Numbered from the stretch's first letter, positions 27,372 to 36,272 are shown. The stretch: 64,000 bases of DNA from Pseudomonas pudica (GCF_015680405.1 NZ_JADLJS010000012.1:58116-122115), one strand, 5' to 3'. Translations and numbers: made by a program. The notes: generated by a model not told the origin, from the letters alone.

Positions 27372-28346
27372 ATGTCCCACCCCTTCGACACCCTCACCCC
27401 CGACCTGGTCCTGGACGCCGTGGAAAGCCTGGGCTTTCTCAGCGATGCCCGGGTGCTGGCGCTGAACAGCTACGAAAACCGCGTCTACCAGGTGGGCATC
27501 GAGGGCGCGCAACCGCTGATCGCCAAGTTCTACCGCCCAGGCCGCTGGAGCGACGCGGCCATCCTCGAAGAGCACAGCTTCACCGCCGAACTGGCCGACT
27601 GCGAAGTGCCGGTGGTCGCCCCGCAGCAGCACGACGGCCGCACCCTGTTCGAACACCAGGGCTTTCGCTTCACCCTGTTCCCCCGCCGCGGCGGCCACGC
27701 GCCAGAGCCGGGCAACCTCGACCAGCTCTACCGCCTCGGCCAGTTGCTCGGCCGCCTGCACGCCGTGGGCGCCAGCAAACCGTTCGAGCACCGCGAAGCG
27801 CTGGCTGTGGACAACTTCGGCCATGCATCGCTGAATACCCTGCTGGAAGGCGACTTCGTCCCTCGCGAACTGCTGCCAGCGTTCGAATCGGTGGCACGCG
27901 ACCTGCTCAAGCGGGTGGAGGACATCTATGCCCGCACGCCACACCAGCTCATCCGCCTGCATGGTGACCTGCACCCCGGCAACCTGATGCACCGGGACGA
28001 GGTGTACTACGTGGTCGACCTCGACGACTGCCGCATGGGCCCGGCGGTGCAGGACTTGTGGATGATGCTGGCCGGCAGCCGCGAGGAGCGCCTGGGGCAA
28101 CTGGCCGAACTGATCGACGGCTATAACGAGTTCCACGATTTCGACCCGCGCGAGCTGGCCCTGATCGAGCCCCTGCGCGCCTTGCGCCAGCTGCACTACA
28201 GCGCCTGGCTGGCGCGGCGCTGGGACGACCCGGCATTCCCGCCCAGCTTCCCCTGGTTCGGCCAGCCACGCTACTGGGGAGACCAGATTCTCGCCCTGCG
28301 CGAACAAATGGCAGCACTGGATGAAGCACCGCTGAAATTGTTCTAG
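27372..28346 (+). CDS. srkA: Stress response kinase A (YihE/RdoA family)
   Basis: This 324-residue Ser/Thr kinase has the choline-kinase-like (APH) fold. Nucleotide-binding Lys lies in LIAKFYRPGRW, the catalytic loop is RLHGDLHPGNLMHRD and the metal Asp lies in YYVVDLDDCRMGP. SrkA proteins protect against stress-induced death in enteric bacteria. The start is the ATG preceded by GGAG at spacing 5. Further upstream in-frame sequence belongs to the region after the ModE-like gene and is not coding. Confidence 0.92.
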   Translation: MSHPFDTLTPDLVLDAVESLGFLSDARVLALNSYENRVYQVGIEGAQPLIAKFYRPGRWSDAAILEEHSFTAELADCEVPVVAPQQHDGRTLFEHQGFRFTLFPRRGGHAPEPGNLDQLYRLGQLLGRLHAVGASKPFEHREALAVDNFGHASLNTLLEGDFVPRELLPAFESVARDLLKRVEDIYARTPHQLIRLHGDLHPGNLMHRDEVYYVVDLDDCRMGPAVQDLWMMLAGSREERLGQLAELIDGYNEFHDFDPRELALIEPLRALRQLHYSAWLARRWDDPAFPPSFPWFGQPRYWGDQILALREQMAALDEAPLKLF

Positions 28347-28410
28347 AAGCGCGCCCGCCTCTGTCTACAATAGGCGTCGCTTTATTTAGCTACCTAAGCA
28401 AGGATTCTGC

Positions 28411-29298
28411 ATGCACGCCGCAAACCCGCGTCGCGGGTACCTACTGGGCCTCAGCGCCTACATCATCTGGGGGCTGTTCCCCCTGTACTTCAAGGCAATC
28501 CAGAGCGTCCCGGCGGTGGAGATCATCGTCCACCGCGTGCTCTGGTCGGCACTGTTCGGCTCGCTGCTGCTACTGGTGTGGAAACACCCCGGCTGGTGGC
28601 GTGAACTGCGTGACAACCCGCGCCGGCTGGGCATTCTGGCCCTGAGCGGGGCGCTTATCGCAGGCAACTGGCTGACCTACGTATGGTCGGTGAACAACGG
28701 GCGCATGCTCGAGGCCAGCCTGGGTTACTACATCAACCCACTGATCAATGTGCTGCTGGGCATGCTGATTCTCGGCGAGCGCCTGCGCCGCCTGCAGTGG
28801 CTGGCGGTGGCCATGGCCGCCGTGGGGGTGGCCCAGCAGGTGTGGCAGGTGGGCAGCCTGCCGTGGGTGTCGCTGGTGCTGGCGCTGAGCTTCGGCTTCT
28901 ATGGGCTGATTCGCAAACAGGCACCGGTGGCGGCATTGCCTGGCCTGGTGGTGGAAACCTGGATGCTGGTACCGCTGGCACTAGGCTGGCTGTTGCTGCA
29001 CCCGGCGGCGACAAGCGCCCAGGGCGCGTTCTACACCAGCAGCGAAGCGTTGTGGCTGATGGCCGCGGGGCCGGTGACACTGGTGCCGTTGGTGTGCTTC
29101 AACGCTGCCGCGCGGCACTTGCCGTATACCACGCTGGGCTTCCTGCAGTACCTGGCGCCGACCCTGGTGCTGCTGCAGGCGGTGCTGCTGTTCGATGAGC
29201 ACTTGTCGTCGAGTAACTTGGTGGCGTTCATGTTCATCTGGGCGGGTTTGGCGATTTACAGCTTCGATGCGTGGTTCAGTTTGCGCAAGCGCAGCTGA
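28411..29298 (+). CDS. rarD: RarD family EamA transporter
   Basis: This 295-residue integral membrane protein has about ten predicted helices and the RarD N-terminus (GYLLGLSAYIIWGLFPLYFK). It also has VEIIVHRVLWS and the conserved GNWLTYVWSVNNGR. EamA-family proteins export or exchange small metabolites; the RarD substrate is not firmly known (chloramphenicol resistance has been linked to it). AAGGA lies 7 bases before the ATG. Confidence 0.92.
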   Translation: MHAANPRRGYLLGLSAYIIWGLFPLYFKAIQSVPAVEIIVHRVLWSALFGSLLLLVWKHPGWWRELRDNPRRLGILALSGALIAGNWLTYVWSVNNGRMLEASLGYYINPLINVLLGMLILGERLRRLQWLAVAMAAVGVAQQVWQVGSLPWVSLVLALSFGFYGLIRKQAPVAALPGLVVETWMLVPLALGWLLLHPAATSAQGAFYTSSEALWLMAAGPVTLVPLVCFNAAARHLPYTTLGFLQYLAPTLVLLQAVLLFDEHLSSSNLVAFMFIWAGLAIYSFDAWFSLRKRS

Positions 29299-29361
29299 TC
29301 AAAAAATAACCACAACTCTGCGGGCCTTGTGATTCGTGGCCTGCAGAGACATCTCCAAAGG

Positions 29362-29483
29362 TTATCCACACCCTCGTCCCCGTGCTTTGTGCACAAGCTG
29401 CTGATTTTTGAGTGTTTTTTGAGCAAAGCCGTGGAAGGCGCGCACGGTGTGGGCTGGAGAGGGGAGCCCCCAGGTTATCCACA
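29362..29483 (+). promoter_or_regulatory. Cluster of DnaA boxes between rarD and gcvR
   Basis: Perfect DnaA boxes TTATCCACA occur at 29362-29370 and 29475-29483 in the same orientation. TTGTGCACA at 29387-29395 is one base from TTATNCACA and is almost a palindrome. A T-rich stretch with TTTTTGAGTGTTTTTTGAG lies between. The region 29299-29546 has no gene. Confidence 0.6.
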
Positions 29484-29514
29484 GGGCCTTCCCCGTGATA
29501 TCGGGATAACCGCA

Positions 29515-29534
29515 GGGGGCTGCTTTGCAGCCCC
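29515..29534. terminator. GGGGCTGC-TTT-GCAGCCCC hairpin at the gcvR end
   Basis: A perfect 8-bp stem with a 3-base loop lies 12 bases past the gcvR stop. There is no T-run, so it could be a mRNA 3'-end stabiliser or weak terminator. Same family as the hairpins at 11884 and 32711. Confidence 0.5.
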
Positions 29535-29546
29535 GGCAATCTCGGA

Positions 29547-30065
29547 TCATTCCTCCGGCCGCAGCTTCAACTCCACCATCAAGTCGTCCGCCAGGCTCTC
29601 CAGCTTCTGCTGCAATTCCTCCAGCGACAGGGTTAACGGCAATGCCAGCAAGGCATCGGCATGGAACAGTGGCTCGCTGCTCATGGGCGCCGGCCGCACC
29701 TCTGTGGTAAACCGCTCAAGGTTCACCCCCAGATCCGCCAGCAGGCGGGTGATATCACGCACGATCCCCGGCCGGTCATTACCTACCAACTCCATGGCAA
29801 TCGGCTTCCAGGTACACGACGGCTCTATACCGCTTTCGGCGATCAGCACGCGAATGTCATATCGGACCAACCCCTGCAGCGAAGCCACCAGTTCGTCATA
29901 GTTTTCCGCCGGCACCGCCACCCGCAGGATGCCGGCAAACTGCCCGGCCATACGCGACATGCGGCTTTCCAGCCAGTTACCACTGTGGTCAGCGATGCAC
30001 TGGGCAATGCGCTCGACCTGGCCGGCCTTGTCAGGGGCAATCACAGTCAGTACAAGATGATCCAC
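29547..30065 (-). CDS. gcvR: Glycine cleavage system repressor-like ACT-domain protein
   Basis: This 172-residue protein contains two ACT domains (HLVLTVIAPDKAGQVERIAQ at the start; PIAMELVGNDRPGIVRDITR in the middle) and no DNA-binding domain, as in GcvR. GcvR acts through GcvA in enteric bacteria to control glycine cleavage. The start is a GTG with AGGAAGG upstream; a longer in-frame ATG reading adds 40 residues unlike the family and lacks a ribosome site. It is divergent from glcB. Confidence 0.85.
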   Translation of the reverse strand: MDHLVLTVIAPDKAGQVERIAQCIADHSGNWLESRMSRMAGQFAGILRVAVPAENYDELVASLQGLVRYDIRVLIAESGIEPSCTWKPIAMELVGNDRPGIVRDITRLLADLGVNLERFTTEVRPAPMSSEPLFHADALLALPLTLSLEELQQKLESLADDLMVELKLRPEE

Positions 30066-30246
30066 AAGCCCTTCCTCGTGTCGGACCGCGCCGTGCGGCA
30101 GAAAATCGGGGGATCGACTCAGTATAGGCAAGGCGCGGCAACCTGCCGCAGGGCAATCGGCACAACAAATCGTGTACTGTTTCAAGATTTATCTGGAACA
30201 ATCCACCTGTTTTTTGCGAACATACTTACTCCCAGCGTGACCATAC

Positions 30247-30262
30247 GCGACCAACGGGTCGC
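30247..30262. promoter_or_regulatory. Inverted repeat in the gcvR-glcB divergent region
   Basis: GCGACC-AACG-GGTCGC has 6-bp perfect arms, extendable with one mismatch (TACGCGACC / GGTCGCATA). It is a candidate operator or transcript hairpin. The 450-base region 30066-30516 holds no gene. Confidence 0.4.
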
Positions 30263-30381
30263 ATAACGGCGCTTTTAGTCTGATTTTGCCCCGCCTACTG
30301 CTTCATGTAGTATCCCGTGGCGCGGACTACAAAACGTCGTTTGGATGTCTGCCAAGGCGCCTGTGAAAATACGCACACTGT

Positions 30382-30400
30382 CTGCCAGCCTGTCTGGCAG
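30382..30400. promoter_or_regulatory. Inverted repeat upstream of glcB
   Basis: CTGCCAG-CCTGT-CTGGCAG, a perfect 7-bp inverted repeat, lies 116 bases before the glcB start. It could be an operator or a hairpin in the leader. The regulator is unknown. Confidence 0.45.
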
Positions 30401-30516
30401 GCCGCACCCAGCCGCGCTCGGGGTTTAACTCGGGGGCATGCACTGGTGCCGTGTTTAGAGAAGCGCTACAGGCTTAATACAGAAGAGCGAAATAGCTGAG
30501 CAGAGTGAGGCAAGCA

Positions 30517-32694
30517 ATGACTGGATACGTTCAAGTCGGTGGCCTTCAGGTCGCCAAGGTCCTGTACGACTTCGTGAACAACGAAGCCATCCCAGGGACC
30601 GGCATCGTCGCCGAGCAGTTCTGGGCGGGTGCAGAGAAGATCATCAATGACCTCGCTCCAAAGAACAAAGCCCTGCTCGCCAAGCGCGACGAGCTGCAAG
30701 CCAAGATCGACGCCTGGCACCAGGCACGCAAAGGCCAGGCCCATGACGCCGTAGCCTACAAAGCATTCCTCCAGGAAATCGGCTACCTGCTGCCACAAGC
30801 CGACGATTTCCAGGCCACCACCCAGAACGTGGACGAAGAAATCGCCCACATGGCCGGCCCACAGCTGGTCGTACCGGTAATGAACGCCCGCTTCGCCCTT
30901 AACGCCGCCAACGCCCGTTGGGGTTCGCTGTACGACGCGCTGTATGGCACCGATGCCATCAGCGATGAAGGCGGCGCCGAGAAAGGCCAAGGCTACAACA
31001 AGGTACGTGGCGACAAGGTCATCGCCTTCGCCCGCGCCTTCCTCGACGAAGCCGCGCCACTGGCGGCCGGCTCGCACGTCGACTCCACCGGCTACCGCAT
31101 CGAAGGCGGCAAGCTGGTAGTTGCCCTGAAAGGCGGCAGCAACAGCGGCCTGCGTGACGACGCCCAGCTGATCGGCTTCCATGGCGATGCCGCCGCGCCG
31201 ACTGCGGTGCTGCTCAAGCACAACGGCCTGCACTTCGAAATCCAGGTCGACGCCAGCACCCCGGTCGGCAGCACCGACGCCGCCGGCGTGAAAGACATCC
31301 TGATGGAATCGGCGCTGACCACCATCATGGACTGCGAAGACTCGGTTGCCGCCGTCGACGCCGACGACAAGGTGATCGTCTACCGCAACTGGCTGGGCCT
31401 GATGAAAGGCGACCTGGCCGAAAGCGTGAGCAAGGGTGGCAAGACCTTCACCCGCACCATGAACCCGGACCGCGAGTACGCCGCGCCCAACGGCGGCAGC
31501 GTGACCCTGCACGGCCGTTCGCTGCTGTTCGTGCGCAACGTTGGCCACCTGATGACCAACCCGGCGATCCTCGACGCCCAAGGCAACGAAATCCCCGAAG
31601 GCATCCAGGACGGCCTGTTCACCAACCTGATCGCCCTGCACAACCTCAATGGCAACACCAGCCGCAAGAACACCCGCAGCGGCAGCGTGTACATCGTCAA
31701 GCCGAAGATGCACGGCCCGGAGGAAGTAGCCTTCGCCGCCGAGATCTTCAGCCAGGTCGAAGACCTGCTGGGCATGAAGCGCAACACTGTCAAGGTCGGC
31801 ATCATGGACGAGGAGCGCCGTACCACGGTCAACCTCAAGTCGTGCATCAAGGCCGCAGCCGAGCGCGTGGTGTTCATCAACACCGGCTTCCTCGACCGCA
31901 CCGGCGATGAAATCCACACCTCGATGGAAGCCGGCGCCGTGGTGCGCAAGGGCGCCATGAAGAACGAGAAGTGGATCGGTGCCTACGAGAACAACAACGT
32001 TGATGTCGGCCTGGCCACCGGCCTTCAAGGCCGTGCGCAGATCGGCAAGGGCATGTGGGCCATGCCCGACCTGATGGCGGCCATGCTCGAACAGAAGATC
32101 GCCCACCCGCTGGCCGGTGCCAACACCGCCTGGGTGCCGTCGCCGACCGCCGCCACCCTGCATGCCCTGCACTACCACAAGGTGGACGTACAGGCGCGTC
32201 AGCGTGAACTGGCTTCGCGTACCCCGGCGTCGGTGGACGACATCCTGGCCATCCCGCTGGCCGCCGACACCAACTGGTCGGCCGAAGAGATCCGCAACGA
32301 GCTGGACAACAACGCCCAGGGCATCCTCGGCTACGTGGTGCGCTGGATCGACCAGGGTGTGGGTTGCTCGAAGGTGCCGGACATCAACAACGTCGGCCTG
32401 ATGGAAGACCGCGCCACCCTGCGCATCTCGGCCCAGCTGCTGGCTAACTGGCTGCGCCATGGCGTGGTCAGCCAGGAGCAGGTGCTGGAAAGCCTGAAGC
32501 GCATGGCCGTAGTGGTCGACCAGCAGAACGCCGGCGACCCTCTGTACCGCCCGATGGCACCGAACTTCGACGACAACGTCGCGTTCCAGGCTGCGGTAGA
32601 GCTGGTGGTGGAAGGTGGCAAGCAGCCGAACGGTTATACCGAGCCGGTACTGCACCGCCGTCGCCGCGAGTTCAAGGCGCGTAACGGACTGTAA
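30517..32694 (+). CDS. glcB: Malate synthase G
   Basis: Malate synthase G condenses glyoxylate with acetyl-CoA to malate in the glyoxylate bypass and glycolate use. The 725 residues are the typical size of isoform G. Conserved segments include [48 protein letters not shown] and [18 protein letters not shown]. The start is the ATG with GAGG 6 bases upstream. It stands alone, followed by a hairpin, with a long leader region. Confidence 0.97.
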   Translation: MTGYVQVGGLQVAKVLYDFVNNEAIPGTGIVAEQFWAGAEKIINDLAPKNKALLAKRDELQAKIDAWHQARKGQAHDAVAYKAFLQEIGYLLPQADDFQATTQNVDEEIAHMAGPQLVVPVMNARFALNAANARWGSLYDALYGTDAISDEGGAEKGQGYNKVRGDKVIAFARAFLDEAAPLAAGSHVDSTGYRIEGGKLVVALKGGSNSGLRDDAQLIGFHGDAAAPTAVLLKHNGLHFEIQVDASTPVGSTDAAGVKDILMESALTTIMDCEDSVAAVDADDKVIVYRNWLGLMKGDLAESVSKGGKTFTRTMNPDREYAAPNGGSVTLHGRSLLFVRNVGHLMTNPAILDAQGNEIPEGIQDGLFTNLIALHNLNGNTSRKNTRSGSVYIVKPKMHGPEEVAFAAEIFSQVEDLLGMKRNTVKVGIMDEERRTTVNLKSCIKAAAERVVFINTGFLDRTGDEIHTSMEAGAVVRKGAMKNEKWIGAYENNNVDVGLATGLQGRAQIGKGMWAMPDLMAAMLEQKIAHPLAGANTAWVPSPTAATLHALHYHKVDVQARQRELASRTPASVDDILAIPLAADTNWSAEEIRNELDNNAQGILGYVVRWIDQGVGCSKVPDINNVGLMEDRATLRISAQLLANWLRHGVVSQEQVLESLKRMAVVVDQQNAGDPLYRPMAPNFDDNVAFQAAVELVVEGGKQPNGYTEPVLHRRRREFKARNGL

Positions 32695-32710
32695 GCGATA
32701 TCTGCAACCG

Positions 32711-32729
32711 GGGGCCGCTTTGCGGCCCC
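32711..32729. terminator. GGGGCCGC-TTT-GCGGCCCC hairpin between glcB and the receiver gene
   Basis: A perfect 8-bp stem with a TTT loop lies between convergent genes, 16 bases past glcB. No long T-run on either strand. Probably a bidirectional transcript end. Confidence 0.55.
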
Positions 32730-32738
32730 ACTCTTGCT

Positions 32739-33194
32739 CTACTCGACTTTCAGTTCTTTCTTCACCAGCTCCAGCAGCCTGCCCAGATCGACCGGCTTCA
32801 GCAGAAAATCCACCACTCCCAGGTGCATCACGTCCACCGCCTCTTCCACATCGGTGTCGCCCGACACCACGATGATCGACAACGCTGCCCGCTCTGATTC
32901 GCGAACCGTGCGGATCAGGTCCAGGCCATCCTCGGGCTGCATGCGCAAATCCGTGATCATCAAGCAAATCCGCGGCTGGTAGTGCAGGTACAGCCTGGCC
33001 TCCTCGGCTCCATCCGCTCCGACGCAGTCGATCCCCCGGCTTTTCAGGTACAGGATCAACGCCTCACGGTTCACCGCATTGTCATCCACTACCAGCACCA
33101 GCGGTTTGGCTGCCACAGGCGCACTCCCCACGGCCACGGCCAATGCCTCGCGCTCGGCGTCGCTCAGGATGTCGTGTTGCTCTGGCATGCTCAT
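32739..33194 (-). CDS. Stand-alone response regulator receiver protein
   Basis: This is a single receiver domain with no output domain: acidic pair in LVLVVDDNAVNREALI, phospho-acceptor Asp in CLMITDLRMQPEDGLDLI, Ser/Thr in IIVVSGDTD and Lys in FLLKPVDL. It should act by protein contact. The start is uncertain. The ATG at 33194 gives about 151 residues; an ATG at 33284 would add 30 residues of lower-GC sequence, and neither has a strong ribosome site. It is divergent from the cNMP/CBS gene, a probable functional partner. Confidence 0.8.
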   Translation of the reverse strand: MSMPEQHDILSDAEREALAVAVGSAPVAAKPLVLVVDDNAVNREALILYLKSRGIDCVGADGAEEARLYLHYQPRICLMITDLRMQPEDGLDLIRTVRESERAALSIIVVSGDTDVEEAVDVMHLGVVDFLLKPVDLGRLLELVKKELKVE

Positions 33195-33354
33195 CTCGTC
33201 AAAAAAATTCCGCTTCAGCATTAGGACCGCAGAACTTGCGTAACCCGGCTTGCCTTTCGTCGGGTCTTTGACAGAGGCGCTCATAGACTTACGTCCAATG
33301 GGCACCACCCCGCCGCAAGCCGACCATGGAGGCAGAGAACAACATGGCCGGCAC

Positions 33355-33374
33355 CTATATATAGATATATATAG
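33355..33374. promoter_or_regulatory. AT-only palindromic tract before the cNMP/CBS gene
   Basis: Alternating TATATA broken by single G residues (CTATATATAG then ATATATATAG) is strikingly AT-rich for this genome. It lies 27 bases before the start codon and may hold the -10 region or an operator. No Shine-Dalgarno is visible after it. Confidence 0.45.
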
Positions 33375-33400
33375 TTCGGCATAGCGATACGGTCAGTTTC

Positions 33401-35338
33401 ATGAGCAAAAAGGACGCCTACAGCCAGGCGGGCAGGACAGCAGTGCTACAGAACATCCAGGGCACCCTGCAGTTCCTGCAGCGTTTTCCGCCGTTCAACC
33501 AGATGGAACACAGCCACCTGGCCTACCTGGTCGAACAGTGCCAGCTGCGCTTCTATGCCAGCGGCGAAAGCATCGTCAAACCTGCCGATGGGCCGGTCGA
33601 GCACTTCTACATCGTCAAGCAGGGCCGCGTGGTGGGTGAGCGCCAGCATCTGGTCAAACCTGGTGTGGAGACCACCTTCGAAATCACCAGCGGCGAATGC
33701 TTCCCGCTGGCTGCCCTGCTCGGCGAGCGAGCGACCCGTACCGAGCACCTGGCCGGTGAGGACACCTTCTGCCTGCAGCTGAACAAGGCCGCGTTCATCC
33801 GCGTGTTCTCGATGTCGGAAGTGTTTCGGGATTTTGCCCTGCGCGGAGTCAGCAGCCTGCTGGACCAGGTAAACCAGCAGGTACGCCAGCGCGCGGTGGA
33901 AACCCTCGGCACCCAGTATTCGCTGAACACGCCACTGGGTGAACTGGCCATGCGCCACCCGGTGGTGTGCAGCCCCGACACGCCCCTGCGCGACGCCGTG
34001 CGGCTGATGCACGAGCAGCAGGTTGGCAGCATCGTGGTGGTCGACCCGCAGCGCTACCCCACCGGTATCTTCACCCTGCGCGACCTTCGCCAGGTGGTGG
34101 CCGCCGCCGATGCCGACCTGGGCGCGCCCATCGTCCGGCACATGACTAAGCAGCCGTTCTACCTCAGCCCCCAGGCCAGCGCCTTCGACGCAGCCATGGC
34201 CATGACCGAACGGCATATCGCCCACGTATGCCTGGTGGAAAACCGGCGCCTGTGCGGTGTGGTTTCGGAGCGCGACCTGTTCTCCCTGCAGCGGGTCGAC
34301 CTGGTGCACCTGGCACGCACCATCCGCCATGCGCCACGTCTGGATACCCTGGTCTCGCTGCGCGGCGAAATCAGCCAACTGGTCGAGCGCATGCTGGCCC
34401 ATGGCGCGTCCTCCACGCAGATCACCCAGATCATCACCCTGCTCAACGACCACACCGTGTGCCGGGTGATCGAACTGGCGCTGGCCGAGCGCGGTGACCC
34501 GGGCGTGCCGTTCAGCTGGCTGTGCTTTGGCAGCGAAGGACGACGTGAACAAACCCTGCATACCGACCAGGACAACGGCATCCTCTTCGAAGCCGCCGAC
34601 AGCGCCGAAGCCAACGCTATCCGCACGCGCCTGCTGCCGCTGGCGCAATACATCAACCAGTGCCTGGCCCAGTGTGGCTTCACCCTGTGCAAGGGCAACG
34701 TCATGGCCGGCAACCCCGAGCTATGCCTGTCGCGCAGTGAATGGGCGCGGCGTTTTGCCGGTTTTGTCCGTGAAGCCAGCCCGGAGAACCTGCTGGGCTC
34801 GAGCATCTATTTCGACCTGCGCGTGGTGTGGGGCGACGAGCAAAGTTGCGAGCAGCTGCGCCAGGGCCTGCTGGAGCAGGTGGCCGACAACCGCATCTTC
34901 CAGCGCATGATGGCTGACAACGCCCTGCGCCAGCGCCCACCGGTGGGCCGCCTGCGCGAGTTCGTGCTGACCCGCCAGGGCAACGACAAGGCCGCCACTC
35001 TCGACCTCAAGGTCCAAGGCCTGACGCCCTTCGTAGATGGTGCCCGGCTGCTGGCCCTGGCCAACGGCATCGGTGCCTGCAATACCCTGGAACGCCTGCG
35101 CCAGCTGGTGGCCAAGGGCGTGATCGAGGCACTGGACGGCGCAGCGTATGAAGAGGCCTACCACTTCATCCAGCAAACCCGCATGCAGCAGCACCAGCGC
35201 CAGACCCGCGACAACCTGCCCTATTCCAACCGCCTGGACCCGGACAGCCTCAACCACCTGGACCGGCGCATCCTGCGCGAGTCCCTGCGCCAGGCCCAGC
35301 GCCTGCAAAGCAGCCTGGCCTTGCGGTACCAGCTATGA
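33401..35338 (+). CDS. cNMP-binding / CBS / DUF294 nucleotidyltransferase-like signalling protein
   Basis: The 645-residue soluble protein has four parts. A cyclic-nucleotide-binding-like domain is at about 25-140 (YASGESIVKPADGPVEHFYIVKQG). Tandem CBS domains are at about 180-300 (GSIVVVDPQRYPTGIFTLRD; ICLVENRRLCGVVSERDL type). A DUF294 nucleotidyltransferase-like domain at about 340-480 carries GSEGRREQTLHTDQDNGI. A C-terminal helical domain is at about 490-640. It overlaps the next gene by four bases (ATGA). The equivalent pair is often found near acetate-uptake genes in other bacteria. The ligand is unknown. Confidence 0.88.
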   Translation: MSKKDAYSQAGRTAVLQNIQGTLQFLQRFPPFNQMEHSHLAYLVEQCQLRFYASGESIVKPADGPVEHFYIVKQGRVVGERQHLVKPGVETTFEITSGECFPLAALLGERATRTEHLAGEDTFCLQLNKAAFIRVFSMSEVFRDFALRGVSSLLDQVNQQVRQRAVETLGTQYSLNTPLGELAMRHPVVCSPDTPLRDAVRLMHEQQVGSIVVVDPQRYPTGIFTLRDLRQVVAAADADLGAPIVRHMTKQPFYLSPQASAFDAAMAMTERHIAHVCLVENRRLCGVVSERDLFSLQRVDLVHLARTIRHAPRLDTLVSLRGEISQLVERMLAHGASSTQITQIITLLNDHTVCRVIELALAERGDPGVPFSWLCFGSEGRREQTLHTDQDNGILFEAADSAEANAIRTRLLPLAQYINQCLAQCGFTLCKGNVMAGNPELCLSRSEWARRFAGFVREASPENLLGSSIYFDLRVVWGDEQSCEQLRQGLLEQVADNRIFQRMMADNALRQRPPVGRLREFVLTRQGNDKAATLDLKVQGLTPFVDGARLLALANGIGACNTLERLRQLVAKGVIEALDGAAYEEAYHFIQQTRMQQHQRQTRDNLPYSNRLDPDSLNHLDRRILRESLRQAQRLQSSLALRYQL

Positions 35339-36045
35339 GCCTGTTCGCCTGGCTGCGCCCCAGTGCGCCCGAACTGGACCATGCCACGCGCCAGCACCTG
35401 GCCCGGCTGCCCAAGGCCGTGCCACTGGGGGTGTGTACCCTGCGCGAGCAGCGCTGGGTAGTGCTCGACCTGGAGACCAGCGGCCTCAACCCCAACCGTG
35501 ACCAAGTGCTGTCGGTGGGTGCCGTGGCCATCGAAGATGGCGCCATCGATTTTGCCCAGCAGTTCGAACGCACCCTGCACCGGCCTCTGCAGAAGACCAA
35601 CGCCAGCGTGCTGATCCACGGCCTGGGCCCAAGTGCCCTGGCTGCTGGTTGCGACCCGGCCGAGGCCTTGCTCGACCTGCTCGACTTCATAGGCAATAGC
35701 CCGGTGCTGGCATTCCATGCGCCGTTCGACCAGCGCATGCTGGCCCGCGCGCTGAAGGAAAGCCTGGGTTATCGCTTGCAGTCACCCTTCCTGGATGTTG
35801 CCGAGCTGGCGCCGATGCTCAACCCCGACACAGTGCTGCGCGAGGCCGGGCTGGATGACTGGGTGGCGCGGTTTGGCCTGCAGGTCGAGGAGCGCCATCA
35901 TGCCAGCGCCGATGCCCTGGTTACGGCCGAGCTGGCGCTGATCCTGTTCAGCCAGGCCCGGCGCCAGCAGCTGGACAGCCCGCTGCAGCTGGAGCAGCGC
36001 TTGCGCGGGTGGCGCAGGCGCAAGGTGCACAACCACGGCCTATAG
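35335..36045 (+). CDS. DnaQ-like 3'-5' exonuclease
   Basis: The 236-residue protein has the DEDDh exonuclease motifs: DxE in WVVLDLETSGLNPNRD, a middle Asp in FHAPFDQRML and the His-Asp pair in HHASADALVTAELAL. It resembles the proofreading subunit of DNA polymerase III but is a separate paralogue. Translation is coupled to the upstream cNMP/CBS gene, so the two probably act together. Confidence 0.9.
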   Translation: MSLFAWLRPSAPELDHATRQHLARLPKAVPLGVCTLREQRWVVLDLETSGLNPNRDQVLSVGAVAIEDGAIDFAQQFERTLHRPLQKTNASVLIHGLGPSALAAGCDPAEALLDLLDFIGNSPVLAFHAPFDQRMLARALKESLGYRLQSPFLDVAELAPMLNPDTVLREAGLDDWVARFGLQVEERHHASADALVTAELALILFSQARRQQLDSPLQLEQRLRGWRRRKVHNHGL

Positions 36046-36061
36046 ATTTGTATTGACCTGA

Positions 36062-36156
36062 CAGGCCCAATCGCCGGCAAGCCAGCTCCCACAGGTACTG
36101 CACAAGTTCCAGAATCAATGGGTTTCATGTGGGAGCTGGCTTGCCGGCGATTGGCC
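36062..36156. repeat. Inverted REP pair, GCCGGCAAGCC subtype
   Basis: ATCGCCGGCAAGCCAGCTCC and the inverted GGAGCTGGCTTGCCGGCGAT flank about 45 bases. A fourth core type in this window, shared with the pairs at 62502 and 63930. Confidence 0.85.
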
Positions 36157-36226
36157 ACTTGCCTTTTCCATGATGGCCATCCGATAAGCGTCCATTGCAC
36201 CCACCCCCTCCCCTCTGCAACAATCG

Positions 36227-36246
36227 CGAATAATTATCGTTAGTTA
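36227..36246. promoter_or_regulatory. Possible Fur box before the ECF sigma gene
   Basis: GAATAATTATCGTTAGTTAA lies about 25-45 bases before the start. It carries the AATAAT/GATAATTATT elements of Fur sites, though the full 19-bp match is only moderate. Context (iron-type sigma factor) supports it. Confidence 0.5.
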
Positions 36247-36272
36247 ATGCATTCGTTCCGGGGGGACGCTGC

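Noticed and set aside
29299..29546. Chromosome origin suggested by the DnaA boxes
   Set aside because: dnaA, dnaN, rpmH or gyrB are not nearby, and only two perfect boxes are present; a titration-type site is the more modest reading.
29329..29901. A 190-codon plus-strand frame over the DnaA boxes and the gcvR 3' half
   Set aside because: Serine/arginine-rich shadow of gcvR on the opposite strand; no start signal and no conserved feature.
30466..32967. An 833-codon open frame antisense to malate synthase G
   Set aside because: It mirrors glcB, has no ribosome site, and its product is low-complexity Val/Ala/His/Gly-rich, as expected from the reverse strand of a high-GC gene.
33326..33364. A 12-codon open frame upstream of the cNMP/CBS gene
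   Set aside because: It has no ribosome site and ends inside the AT tract; nothing supports translation.
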